In this document: positions 45,047-52,740 of the stretch, one piece after another
Numbering within the stretch: the stretch's first letter is position 1
How the letters are laid out: the number at the start of each line of letters is the position of its first letter
Assembly (NCBI RefSeq): GCF_048381675.1
Contig: NZ_JBLWIS010000012.1
Location: 29,068 to 93,067 of the forward strand
DNA from: Advenella sp048381675
GTDB taxonomy: Bacteria; Pseudomonadota; Gammaproteobacteria; Burkholderiales; Burkholderiaceae_B
Length of the DNA stretch: 64,000 nt
Direction of reading: 5' to 3'
Translations under genes and position numbers: made by a program
The notes under the pieces: generated by a model
Seen by the model: the letters and a program-made list of their open reading frames with translations, nothing else
Databases searched by the model: none
What the model was told of the DNA's origin: nothing

Positions 45047-45892
45047 ATGTCAACCACATTCTCATTTTTTAAACGGACACCGTTGCTGCCGGGCTTTGGC
45101 CCGACCTTCGGTTTTTCCGTTTTATACATCAGCCTAATTATTCTGGTTCCCCTGTCCACCCTGCTGGTTTACGTAAGCGGGATGACATGGGCAGAGTATT
45201 GGGGCGCCATTACCGACCCGCGCGTGCTAAGCAGTTATCGGGTGACTATTCTGGGTGCTTTGTATTCAACTATCCTGGTCTGTGTGATCGGGTTTTTGTT
45301 TGCCTGGATTATTACCCGCTATGACTTCCCGGGCAAACGCCTGCTTGATTCTTTAATGGACTTGCCGTTTGCCCTGCCCACCGCGGTTGCCGGGCTTACC
45401 TTGTCGGCCCTTTTTGCACCCAGTGGCTGGATCGGGCAGTGGTTTGCCGCCATGGATATCAAGATTGCCTACGCTTTTCCGGGTATTGTGGTGGCCATGA
45501 TTTTCACCAGTATTCCTTTTATTGTGCGTTCGGTGCAACCGGTGCTTGAAGACCTCAAGGGCGAATACGAAGAAGCGGCTTCCATGCTGGGGGCTAATAA
45601 ATGGCAGACATTTTCCCGGGTGTTGTTTCCGGCAGTCAGGCCAGCCCTGATAGCCGGTGCATCGCAGGCTTTTATCCGTAGCCTGGGCGAATTCGGGGCA
45701 GTTATCATGATTGCCGGCAATATTCCTTTCGAAACCGAAGTGACTTCACTCATGTTGTTTGTGCGTTTGCAGGAGTTCAATTATCCGGCAGCAGCGGCAA
45801 TTGCCTCTGTGGTATTAGTAGCTTCCCTGTTATTGCTGTTTGTCTTGCAATGGTGGCAAAGCAATTTCCTTGATAAATACGAAGACAGGTAG
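45047..45892 (+). CDS. cysT: Sulfate ABC transporter permease CysT (CysU)
   Basis: Inner-membrane permease of the sulfate importer. The 281-residue protein opens with LLPGFGPTFGFSVLYISLI, the CysT hallmark, and has the EAA loop YEEAASMLGANKWQTFSRVLFP. I start at the ATG at 45047; a TTG lies one codon earlier. It is 9 bases behind sbp. Confidence 0.92.
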   Translation: MSTTFSFFKRTPLLPGFGPTFGFSVLYISLIILVPLSTLLVYVSGMTWAEYWGAITDPRVLSSYRVTILGALYSTILVCVIGFLFAWIITRYDFPGKRLLDSLMDLPFALPTAVAGLTLSALFAPSGWIGQWFAAMDIKIAYAFPGIVVAMIFTSIPFIVRSVQPVLEDLKGEYEEAASMLGANKWQTFSRVLFPAVRPALIAGASQAFIRSLGEFGAVIMIAGNIPFETEVTSLMLFVRLQEFNYPAAAAIASVVLVASLLLLFVLQWWQSNFLDKYEDR

Positions 45893-45900
45893 AAGATAAA

Positions 45901-46752
45901 ATGAGTGGACAAAAACCGGATACTTTTGGGCAATGGTTTCTGATTGGCTTGGGCGTTGTCTTTGCCATCGTTTTGCTGGTTCTGCCTTTGGTATTGATTT
46001 TCACAATGGCACTGGGTGATGGCCTTGCCGCTTTGTGGAGCAATCTTTCCGAAGATTATATGTTGCATGCCATTGGCCTGACGGTGCTGGCAGCACTGGT
46101 TGCGGTGCCTGTCAATATCGTGTTTGGCATCATGTTGGCATGGTGCATTACCCATTACGAATTCAAGGGCAAAAAGCTGTTGCAGGCACTGGTCAATATT
46201 CCTTATGCCACTTCGCCGGTAGTGGCCGGTTTCTGCTACTTGATACTGTTTGGCCGGGAAAGTGCCTTGGGGCAATGGTTATCGGCCAATGACATCCAGG
46301 TGGTGTTCGCCTGGCCTGCCATCATTCTGGTGACCCTGTTTGTGACTTCACCTTATGTGGCCCGTATTTTGATTCCGCTCATCAGGGCCCAGGGGCTGGA
46401 TGAAGAAGTAACCGCCCTGACGCTGGGTGCCAACGGCTGGCAAATCTTTACCAAAGTAACCTTGCCCAATATCAAATGGGGTCTGCTGTATGGTGCCGTG
46501 TTAAGCAACGCACGTGCGGTGGGTGAATATGGCGCGGTGGCGGTGGTGTCCGGTACCATCATGAACCAGACCCTGACCTTGCCATTGCTGGTTGATCAGC
46601 TGAATAATGACTATAAGGTGGCAGCGGCCTTTACGGCAGCCAGTGTGCTGGCCTTGATGGCATTAATGACATTAGTGCTGAAAATCCTGATGGAGTGGCT
46701 TGAGCGGCGCAAGGAAGAGCGTCACAGGCAGCCGGTTCCCGGGCGAAGGTAA
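45901..46752 (+). CDS. cysW: Sulfate ABC transporter permease CysW
   Basis: Second permease of the importer, 283 residues. It has six helices and the EAA loop DEEVTALTLGANGWQIFTKVTLP (partly quoted), and the segment NARAVGEYGAVAVVSG conserved in CysW. The usual next gene, the ATPase cysA, is not here: a strong terminator follows 44 bases after the stop. Confidence 0.92.
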   Translation: MSGQKPDTFGQWFLIGLGVVFAIVLLVLPLVLIFTMALGDGLAALWSNLSEDYMLHAIGLTVLAALVAVPVNIVFGIMLAWCITHYEFKGKKLLQALVNIPYATSPVVAGFCYLILFGRESALGQWLSANDIQVVFAWPAIILVTLFVTSPYVARILIPLIRAQGLDEEVTALTLGANGWQIFTKVTLPNIKWGLLYGAVLSNARAVGEYGAVAVVSGTIMNQTLTLPLLVDQLNNDYKVAAAFTAASVLALMALMTLVLKILMEWLERRKEERHRQPVPGRR

Positions 46753-46795
46753 AACTGGAAATAAATAATTCTGATCTTTTAAGATTGCGTATGAT

Positions 46796-46828
46796 AAGCA
46801 CTGGTATTTGACCAGTGCTTTTTTTTTA
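46796..46828 (+). terminator. Intrinsic terminator after cysW
   Basis: AAGCACTGGT (46796-46805), loop ATTTG, ACCAGTGCTT (46811-46820), then a run of T to 46827. A textbook terminator that closes the sulfate operon without cysA. Confidence 0.92.
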
Positions 46829-47041
46829 TTTCATTTTTATGAAGTGTAATTTAAATTTAAATATTATTTTTATATGTACTTATATTAATAATGTTTCAAT
46901 CATATTAAGTTTAAAAATTAAGTTTATAAACAATATATATTTAAATCAATATTAGTAATTACCCTGAAATATAGCCTACCTAAAATTCCATAAAAATTAT
47001 TTTTAAAAAATAATTAATTGTTAATTAATGACAAAAAATTA
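46829..47041. other. Extremely AT-rich spacer
   Basis: About 210 bases made almost wholly of A and T, with overlapping TTTAAATTTAAA-like and AATTAATTGTTAATTAA palindromes. No gene is present. It separates the sulfate operon from the ABC/phosphonate-ester operon and is much richer in A+T than anything else here. Confidence 0.6.
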
Positions 47042-47059
47042 CTGTCATTTGTGTGTCAT
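47042..47059 (+). promoter_or_regulatory. Pho-box-like direct repeat
   Basis: CTGTCAT (47042-47048), TTGT, GTGTCAT (47053-47059): two 7-base repeats at 11-base pitch, one base off the consensus Pho box (CTGTCAT-N4-CTGTCAT). A third copy lies inverted upstream (AATGACA, 47027-47033). The site ends 15 bases before the ATG at 47075, unusually close for a PhoB-activated promoter. Confidence 0.45.
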
Positions 47060-47074
47060 TTTTATGGAAGTTGT

Positions 47075-48736
47075 ATGAAAATTACCCGTCGCGGCATGCT
47101 GCTGATAAGCACTGCCTTTGCCTTTTCTTCGCCTTTTTTTTCCGGCCAGTTGCTGGCCCAGCCTGTTGATGACAGGCCGGTTATCACGGTTGCCGTGCAA
47201 CAAGTTGTGAACTCGGGTTCCCTGGATCCTTTGCGTGAGCAAAGCAACGTTGGCGGACGCGTACTGCCCATGATCTACTCAGGCCTGATCGAGGTCAATG
47301 CAACCGGTGATATGTCGCAAAAACCAGGCATTGCTGAATCATGGAAACGGATTGATAACAATACCGTAGAGTTGAAGCTGCGCAAAGGGGTGAAGTTTCA
47401 TAATGGTGAAGAACTGACCGCAGAAGACGTGGCGTTCAGCTTTGGCCCGGAGCGCATGTTTGGCAAGACCCAACCGCGCCGTGCAGAGAATGACAATAAA
47501 ACCATTGCAGTGGACTATGGTAAAAAACTGGCTACCGTCAATACCAAGACCACAATTGAACCTCCGCCAGAGGTAGTTGCCATTGCGCGTCGCTTGTGGC
47601 CTTCTGTTGAAGAAGTCAAAGTGATTGATGACTATACGGTACATCTGGTTAATGCAGTACCTGATTTGACATTGGAGGGCCGTTTGACCCGTGTGGGTGC
47701 CGAGATTGTGTCGAAAAAAGCGTATCTGTCTGCTGAAGACTGGAACAGCTGGGCACGTAACCCGGTTAGTGCTGGTCCTTTCAAGGTTAAAGAATTTAAG
47801 CCTGACCAATATTTGATACTGGAAGCTCACGATGAGTATTTCGGCGGCAAGCCCAATGTAAAAGAAATTCGTTATGTGGTTGTGCCCGAGGTGTCTTCCC
47901 GGATTAATGGTCTGCTTTCCGGCCAGTATGATTTTGTGACCGATGTGCCTTCAGATCAAATCAAGACTATCGAAGCCAATGGCAAGTTCGAAGTGGTGGG
48001 TGGCCCGGTTCTGAATCACCGTATTGTTGTTTTCGACAAGAATCATCCTGTGTTGGCCAATCCCAAAGTGCGTCAGGCGATGACCCATGCGATTGACCGT
48101 GAGGCGATTGTGCAAGCTTTGTGGGACGGTCGCACCAGCGTACCGGCTGGTTTGCAGTGGGAATATTACGGTGACATGTTCCTGAAAGATTGGACAGTGC
48201 CTGAATATAACCCTGAGCTGGCTAAAAAATTGCTCAAGGAGGCCGGTTATAACGGAGAGCCTATTCCTTACCGCATTTTGAACAACTACTATGGAAACCA
48301 AACCCAGACTGCCCAGGTTTTGGTTGAAATGTGGCGTGCGGTTGGCTTGAACATCGAGTTGCAAATGAAGGAAAACTGGCCACAGGTTTCTGAAAAGACC
48401 AATCGTGGTGCACGTGACTGGTCCAACTCGGCAACATTTAGTGACCCGGTCAGTTCTTTGGTGAACCAACATGGCCCGAATGGACAGCAACAGCAAAATG
48501 GTGAGTGGGCCAATGAAGAGTTCAACAAGCTTTCCCTGCTTTTGGAAACATCGGTTGATCCTGAAGAGCGCAAGGCAACTTTCCGTCGCATGCTGGAAAT
48601 CAGCGAGCGCGAGGATCCCGCTTATACCGTGTTGTATGGTACGGCTGTGTTTTATGGCAAGCGTAAAGACATCGACTGGAAATGGTCTCCCAATTTCATG
48701 ATGGATTTCCGCGCTGAAAACGTCACATTCAAATAA
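47075..48736 (+). CDS. Oligopeptide-type ABC transporter substrate-binding protein
   Basis: Exported family 5 binding protein, the first gene of a six- or seven-gene operon. The 553-residue precursor starts at the ATG at 47075 with GGAAG just upstream. The leader begins MKITRRGMLLIS: the RR pair before a hydrophobic stretch resembles a Tat signal but could be Sec. The family blocks ELKLRKGVKFHNGEELTAEDV (partly quoted) and NPKVRQAMTHAIDREAIV are clear. The ligand is not predictable from this class; the linked phosphonate monoester hydrolase suggests an organophosphorus compound. Confidence 0.88.
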   Translation: MKITRRGMLLISTAFAFSSPFFSGQLLAQPVDDRPVITVAVQQVVNSGSLDPLREQSNVGGRVLPMIYSGLIEVNATGDMSQKPGIAESWKRIDNNTVELKLRKGVKFHNGEELTAEDVAFSFGPERMFGKTQPRRAENDNKTIAVDYGKKLATVNTKTTIEPPPEVVAIARRLWPSVEEVKVIDDYTVHLVNAVPDLTLEGRLTRVGAEIVSKKAYLSAEDWNSWARNPVSAGPFKVKEFKPDQYLILEAHDEYFGGKPNVKEIRYVVVPEVSSRINGLLSGQYDFVTDVPSDQIKTIEANGKFEVVGGPVLNHRIVVFDKNHPVLANPKVRQAMTHAIDREAIVQALWDGRTSVPAGLQWEYYGDMFLKDWTVPEYNPELAKKLLKEAGYNGEPIPYRILNNYYGNQTQTAQVLVEMWRAVGLNIELQMKENWPQVSEKTNRGARDWSNSATFSDPVSSLVNQHGPNGQQQQNGEWANEEFNKLSLLLETSVDPEERKATFRRMLEISEREDPAYTVLYGTAVFYGKRKDIDWKWSPNFMMDFRAENVTFK

Positions 48737-48756
48737 AGCACAGGACCTGAATCATT

Positions 48757-49860
48757 ATGCCATTGCCTATTTCATCTCCGGAAAACCGGCGCGATGTAGA
48801 CGTTGATGCCGGGCAGCAGCCTGAAATCCAGCTTAAACCGGCAACCGGTTTGCGCTCTGTCCAGGGGGCAGCCGCGCCTGCCAACCAGGAAGCAACCCTT
48901 AGCATACGTAATCTGAAAGTGGCGTTTGAGCAGCAAGACCGTATTGTGCAAGTATTGCATGGTATCGATCTGGATATTCTGCCGGGTGAAACCGTGGGTA
49001 TTGTGGGTGAGTCCGGCTGCGGCAAAAGCGTAACCTGGCTGGCCATCATGGGCTTGCTGGGCAAGCGGGCCCGTCTGTCCGGTTCGGTGAAGTTGAACCG
49101 GCAGGAAATTCTGTCGGCTTCATCAACGGTTTTGACCGGCCTGCGGGGCAAGCGCATTGCCATGATTTTTCAGGATCCTTCTTCTTCCCTGAATCCGGCA
49201 CACCGCATCGGCTCACAAGTCGCCGAGGCGGTTAGCCTGCACCGGGGCCTGCATGGCCAGGCTGCGCTGGAAGAAGCCAAACGATTGCTGGATCGGGTAC
49301 GGATTCCCGATGCGGCACAACGCATGAAAGCCTATCCACACGAATTGTCCGGCGGTATGAACCAGCGTGTCATGATTGCCATGGCACTGGCTGGTGAACC
49401 CGAACTCTTGATTGCCGATGAGCCAACCACTGCGCTGGATGCCACGGTGCAAGCCCAGATTCTTGACTTGCTCAAAGAAGTGCGTGCCGAGTCTGGCATG
49501 GCAATGGCCCTGATTTCGCATGATTTGGGGGTGATTGCCGATATTAGTGACCGGGTGATGGTGATGTATGCCGGCAGGGTGGTGGAATCGGCAAGCAGCG
49601 AGCGGATTTTTTCCAGCCCGGCTCACCCTTATACCCGTGGATTGATGGATGCCTTGCCTGATTTGCAATCGTCTGGTCGCCTGAAGTCGATTCCGGGGTT
49701 TGTGCCTGAACCGGGCAAGTTGCCACTAGGGTGCAGTTTTAGCCCGCGTTGCGAGCGTAGTACCCAATTGTGTGTAAATGCCCAGCCGGTGCAGGTTCGC
49801 TTGGACAGGGAACATCTGGTTTCCTGTTTCAACCTTGGAGAGCAGTCAAGTGTTGCTTGA
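48757..49860 (+). CDS. ABC transporter ATPase, OppD/DppD type
   Basis: First ATPase of the importer. It has an unusual N-terminal extension of about 45 residues rich in Ala, Pro and Gln before the usual start LSIRNLKVAF. Motifs are Walker A GESGCGKSV, signature LSGGMNQR, Walker B LLIADEPTTALD and the C-terminal oligopeptide-type Cys region GCSFSPRCERSTQLC. The end overlaps the next ATPase by 11 bases. Length is 367 residues. Confidence 0.9.
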   Translation: MPLPISSPENRRDVDVDAGQQPEIQLKPATGLRSVQGAAAPANQEATLSIRNLKVAFEQQDRIVQVLHGIDLDILPGETVGIVGESGCGKSVTWLAIMGLLGKRARLSGSVKLNRQEILSASSTVLTGLRGKRIAMIFQDPSSSLNPAHRIGSQVAEAVSLHRGLHGQAALEEAKRLLDRVRIPDAAQRMKAYPHELSGGMNQRVMIAMALAGEPELLIADEPTTALDATVQAQILDLLKEVRAESGMAMALISHDLGVIADISDRVMVMYAGRVVESASSERIFSSPAHPYTRGLMDALPDLQSSGRLKSIPGFVPEPGKLPLGCSFSPRCERSTQLCVNAQPVQVRLDREHLVSCFNLGEQSSVA

Positions 49861-50851
49861 AGTCAATCAACTTGTCCGTCACTATCCGGTCAAGTCATCA
49901 TCATTGTTATTTGGTAAAAAAAATGTCCTGAAAGCTGTAGATGGGGTGTCATTTACCCTGCAGGCCGGCAAAACCCTGGGTCTGGTTGGTGAGTCCGGTT
50001 GTGGCAAATCGACGACGGCCAAAATGGTGCTTGGGTTGCTAGCGCCTAGTCAGGGCTCGATCCGTTTTGAAGGTGAAGAAGTCCCCCATCAGCGGACCAG
50101 GCATTGGCGTGCACTGAGAAAGCGCATGCAAATGATTTATCAGGATCCGTTGGCTGTGCTGGATCGTCGTTTGCCGATTATCGAGCAGGTCATTGAGCCA
50201 TTAACGGTACAGGGTAACGGTTCAAGAGAATTCAATTATCGCAAAGCCGCCAATAGTCTCGAGGCGGTCGGCCTCATGCCTCATATGTTTGAACGCTATC
50301 CCCACGAATTGTCCGGTGGCCAACGTCAACGGGTCGTGCTGGCCCGCGCGCTAGTCTTGGAACCGAGCCTGCTGGTGTGTGACGAGCCGATTTCGGCTCT
50401 GGATGTTTCGATTCAGGCCCAGGTCATCAATTTGCTTGAGGACCTGCAAAAAGCAAGAAAGGTGGCCATCCTGTTCATCAGTCATGACCTGAAGGTGGTG
50501 CGGCATATTTGTGATGAAGTGGCTGTCATGTATTTGGGCCGGATCGTCGAGCAGGGGGACACCAAACAAATTTTCAGTCATCCGGCACATCCATATACAC
50601 AGGCACTGGTCTCTGCGATTCCCGTTATGCGGCAGGGACAGCAAAGCCAACGTATTGTTTTGCAGGGTGAGCCACCCAACCCCATTGATGTACCGGCCGG
50701 TTGTGCTTTTCATCCGCGTTGCCAGCATGCAACCGCACGTTGCAGGCAGGAAAGACCGGCTCTGGTATCGCTTGATTCGCAACGCAAGGTCGCTTGCCAC
50801 TTGTATCAGGTGGCTGGCGTTGCGGACCACAGCATCGCAGCAGGAGCGTAA
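49850..50851 (+). CDS. ABC transporter ATPase, OppF/DppF type
   Basis: Second ATPase, 333 residues from the GTG at 49850, with GGAG 9 bases upstream. The ORF continues in frame to an ATG at 49778 but that part lies inside the previous gene. Motifs: Walker A GESGCGKST, signature LSGGQRQR, Walker B LLVCDEPISALD and a Cys-rich C-terminal GCAFHPRCQHATARC region. It pairs with the preceding ATPase to drive one importer. Confidence 0.9.
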   Translation: MLLEVNQLVRHYPVKSSSLLFGKKNVLKAVDGVSFTLQAGKTLGLVGESGCGKSTTAKMVLGLLAPSQGSIRFEGEEVPHQRTRHWRALRKRMQMIYQDPLAVLDRRLPIIEQVIEPLTVQGNGSREFNYRKAANSLEAVGLMPHMFERYPHELSGGQRQRVVLARALVLEPSLLVCDEPISALDVSIQAQVINLLEDLQKARKVAILFISHDLKVVRHICDEVAVMYLGRIVEQGDTKQIFSHPAHPYTQALVSAIPVMRQGQQSQRIVLQGEPPNPIDVPAGCAFHPRCQHATARCRQERPALVSLDSQRKVACHLYQVAGVADHSIAAGA

Positions 50852-50853
50852 CT

Positions 50854-51789
50854 ATGCTGTCGTATTTTGCATCTCGTATTTTTCGTTCTTCATTAACTGT
50901 TTTTTTGGTGCTCAGTTTTGCGTTTGTCATTCTGCGGATGTCGGGTGACCCGGCCCTGATTATTCTTTCACCGGATGCACCGCCGGAGGCGATTGAGGCT
51001 TTCCGTAAAAGCCAAGGGCTGGATGCCCCATTGTGGCAACAGTATCTGGGTTATTTTTCCAGTCTGCTCCATGGAGAGTTTGGTGTGTCAATGCGTGATG
51101 GCCGGTCGGCGATGACCATGGTTTTGGAGGCCGTACCCGCCACACTGTATATTGCCTTTCCCGCGTTTGTTTTTCAGCTGTTGCTGGGTGTGCCCATGGG
51201 TATTCTGGCAGCACTGAACCGCAACTCGTTCATTGACCGTTTTGTCATGAGCTTGTCGGTGGCGGGACATACTTTGCCCAGCTTTGTATTGGGATTATTG
51301 CTGGTATTGATCTTCGCGGTCAGTCTGGGCTGGCTTCCCAGTGGTGGCTATGAATCCGCGCAATCGGCTGTTTTGCCTATCTTGACCCTGACGATCGGTG
51401 GCGCCGCCGTGCTGGCCCGGTTTACGCGTTCAGCGATGCTCGAGGTGTTGGGACGCCCATATATTCGTGCTGCGGTTGCCAAGGGATTGAACTGGAAACA
51501 GGTGGTTATCCGGCACGCTTTACCTAATGCGGCAATTCCCATTATTACCATTATCGGCTTGATGCTGGGTGGCCTGGTTGCCGGTGCGGTGGTTGTGGAA
51601 AGTGTTTTTTCCTGGCCGGGAGTGGGGCGCCTGCTTGTATCGGCCGTTTCCAATCGTGATCTTGCTGTTGTGCAATCGGCCTTGCTCTTGATCACGTTCA
51701 GTATGGTAACCGCTAATTTGTTGGTCGATGCGGTGTATTGCCTGGTAGATCCAAAGCTCAGGCACAGTCTTTCCGGAACAGGGGGCTAA
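50854..51789 (+). CDS. ABC transporter permease, DppB type
   Basis: Permease of the oligopeptide-type importer, 311 residues from the ATG at 50854 with AGGAG upstream. It begins with one helix and a periplasmic loop (GDPALIILSPDAPPEAI), then five helices and the loop YIRAAVAKGLNWKQVVIRHALPNA (partly quoted). It starts 2 bases after the second ATPase ends. Confidence 0.9.
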   Translation: MLSYFASRIFRSSLTVFLVLSFAFVILRMSGDPALIILSPDAPPEAIEAFRKSQGLDAPLWQQYLGYFSSLLHGEFGVSMRDGRSAMTMVLEAVPATLYIAFPAFVFQLLLGVPMGILAALNRNSFIDRFVMSLSVAGHTLPSFVLGLLLVLIFAVSLGWLPSGGYESAQSAVLPILTLTIGGAAVLARFTRSAMLEVLGRPYIRAAVAKGLNWKQVVIRHALPNAAIPIITIIGLMLGGLVAGAVVVESVFSWPGVGRLLVSAVSNRDLAVVQSALLLITFSMVTANLLVDAVYCLVDPKLRHSLSGTGG

Positions 51790-51790
51790 T

Positions 51791-52714
51791 ATGCAAAAAA
51801 ATTCGTCTATCAGTGCTTTGCCGTTAGCTACTCCTGCAGTGCTTGATATGGCTACTGCACCGGTGCGTATCAGTCGTGCCAAACGCTGGTTGAAGGCCTG
51901 CCCACCCTTGGTGATGGCCGGCATTGCCTGGATTGTACTGATGCTGGTGGTGGCCCTGTTCGCCAATTATCTGGCTCCTTACACATATAGTGCGCTGGAT
52001 CTGAAAGCGCGTTTGCAACCACCCGTATTCCTGGGTGGTGAGGCCAGTCACTGGTTGGGTACCGATGAGCTGGGGCGGGATGTGTTGTCCCGTTTGATTA
52101 TTTCGATCCAGATCAGTTTGTTGATTGCTTTTATCAGTACCCTGATATCCGCTTTTATTGGGATGGTGCTTGGCTTTTTAGCCGCCCACTTTCGTGGTTG
52201 GGTAGAGCAATTGGTGCTGGTCCTGATTGATTTTCAGGCTTCATTGCCTTTCATGATTATCGCACTGGCGGTCTTGGCTTTCTTTGGCAATTCACTCACG
52301 CTATTCATTGTCTTGATGGGTTGTTATGGATGGGACCGAACCGCCCGGATTACCCGCAGCCTGACGATTGCTGCCAATGAACAGGGTTATGCCAGTGCCG
52401 TACATGATATTGGCGCTTCGCCGTGGCGGGTGTATATCCGCCATGTACTGCCCAATATTGCCAGCACGATTATTGTCAGCGTTACGTTGACTTTCCCGGA
52501 AATTATTTTGCTTGAATCCGGTTTGTCCTTTTTGGGGTTGGGGGTACAGCCTCCCATGACCAGCCTGGGCAACATGGTGGGCTATGGACGAGAATACCTG
52601 CAGTCCGCACCGTGGATTCTTCTGGCGCCGAGTTTGATTATTGTCCTGACTACTTTTTTCATTAGCATTGTTGGTGATTGGCTGCGTGACCGGCTGGATC
52701 CAACCTTGCGTTAA
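51791..52714 (+). CDS. ABC transporter permease, DppC type
   Basis: Second permease, 307 residues. After a roughly 40-residue cytosolic tail comes the first helix, then HWLGTDELGRDVLSRLI, the DppC hallmark, and the loop NEQGYASAVHDIGASPWRVYIRHVLPN (partly quoted). One base separates it from the first permease. The next gene is the phosphonate monoester hydrolase, 26 bases on. Confidence 0.9.
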   Translation: MQKNSSISALPLATPAVLDMATAPVRISRAKRWLKACPPLVMAGIAWIVLMLVVALFANYLAPYTYSALDLKARLQPPVFLGGEASHWLGTDELGRDVLSRLIISIQISLLIAFISTLISAFIGMVLGFLAAHFRGWVEQLVLVLIDFQASLPFMIIALAVLAFFGNSLTLFIVLMGCYGWDRTARITRSLTIAANEQGYASAVHDIGASPWRVYIRHVLPNIASTIIVSVTLTFPEIILLESGLSFLGLGVQPPMTSLGNMVGYGREYLQSAPWILLAPSLIIVLTTFFISIVGDWLRDRLDPTLR

Positions 52715-52740
52715 CACCCTTCATTTTTAAAGAGTTTCTT

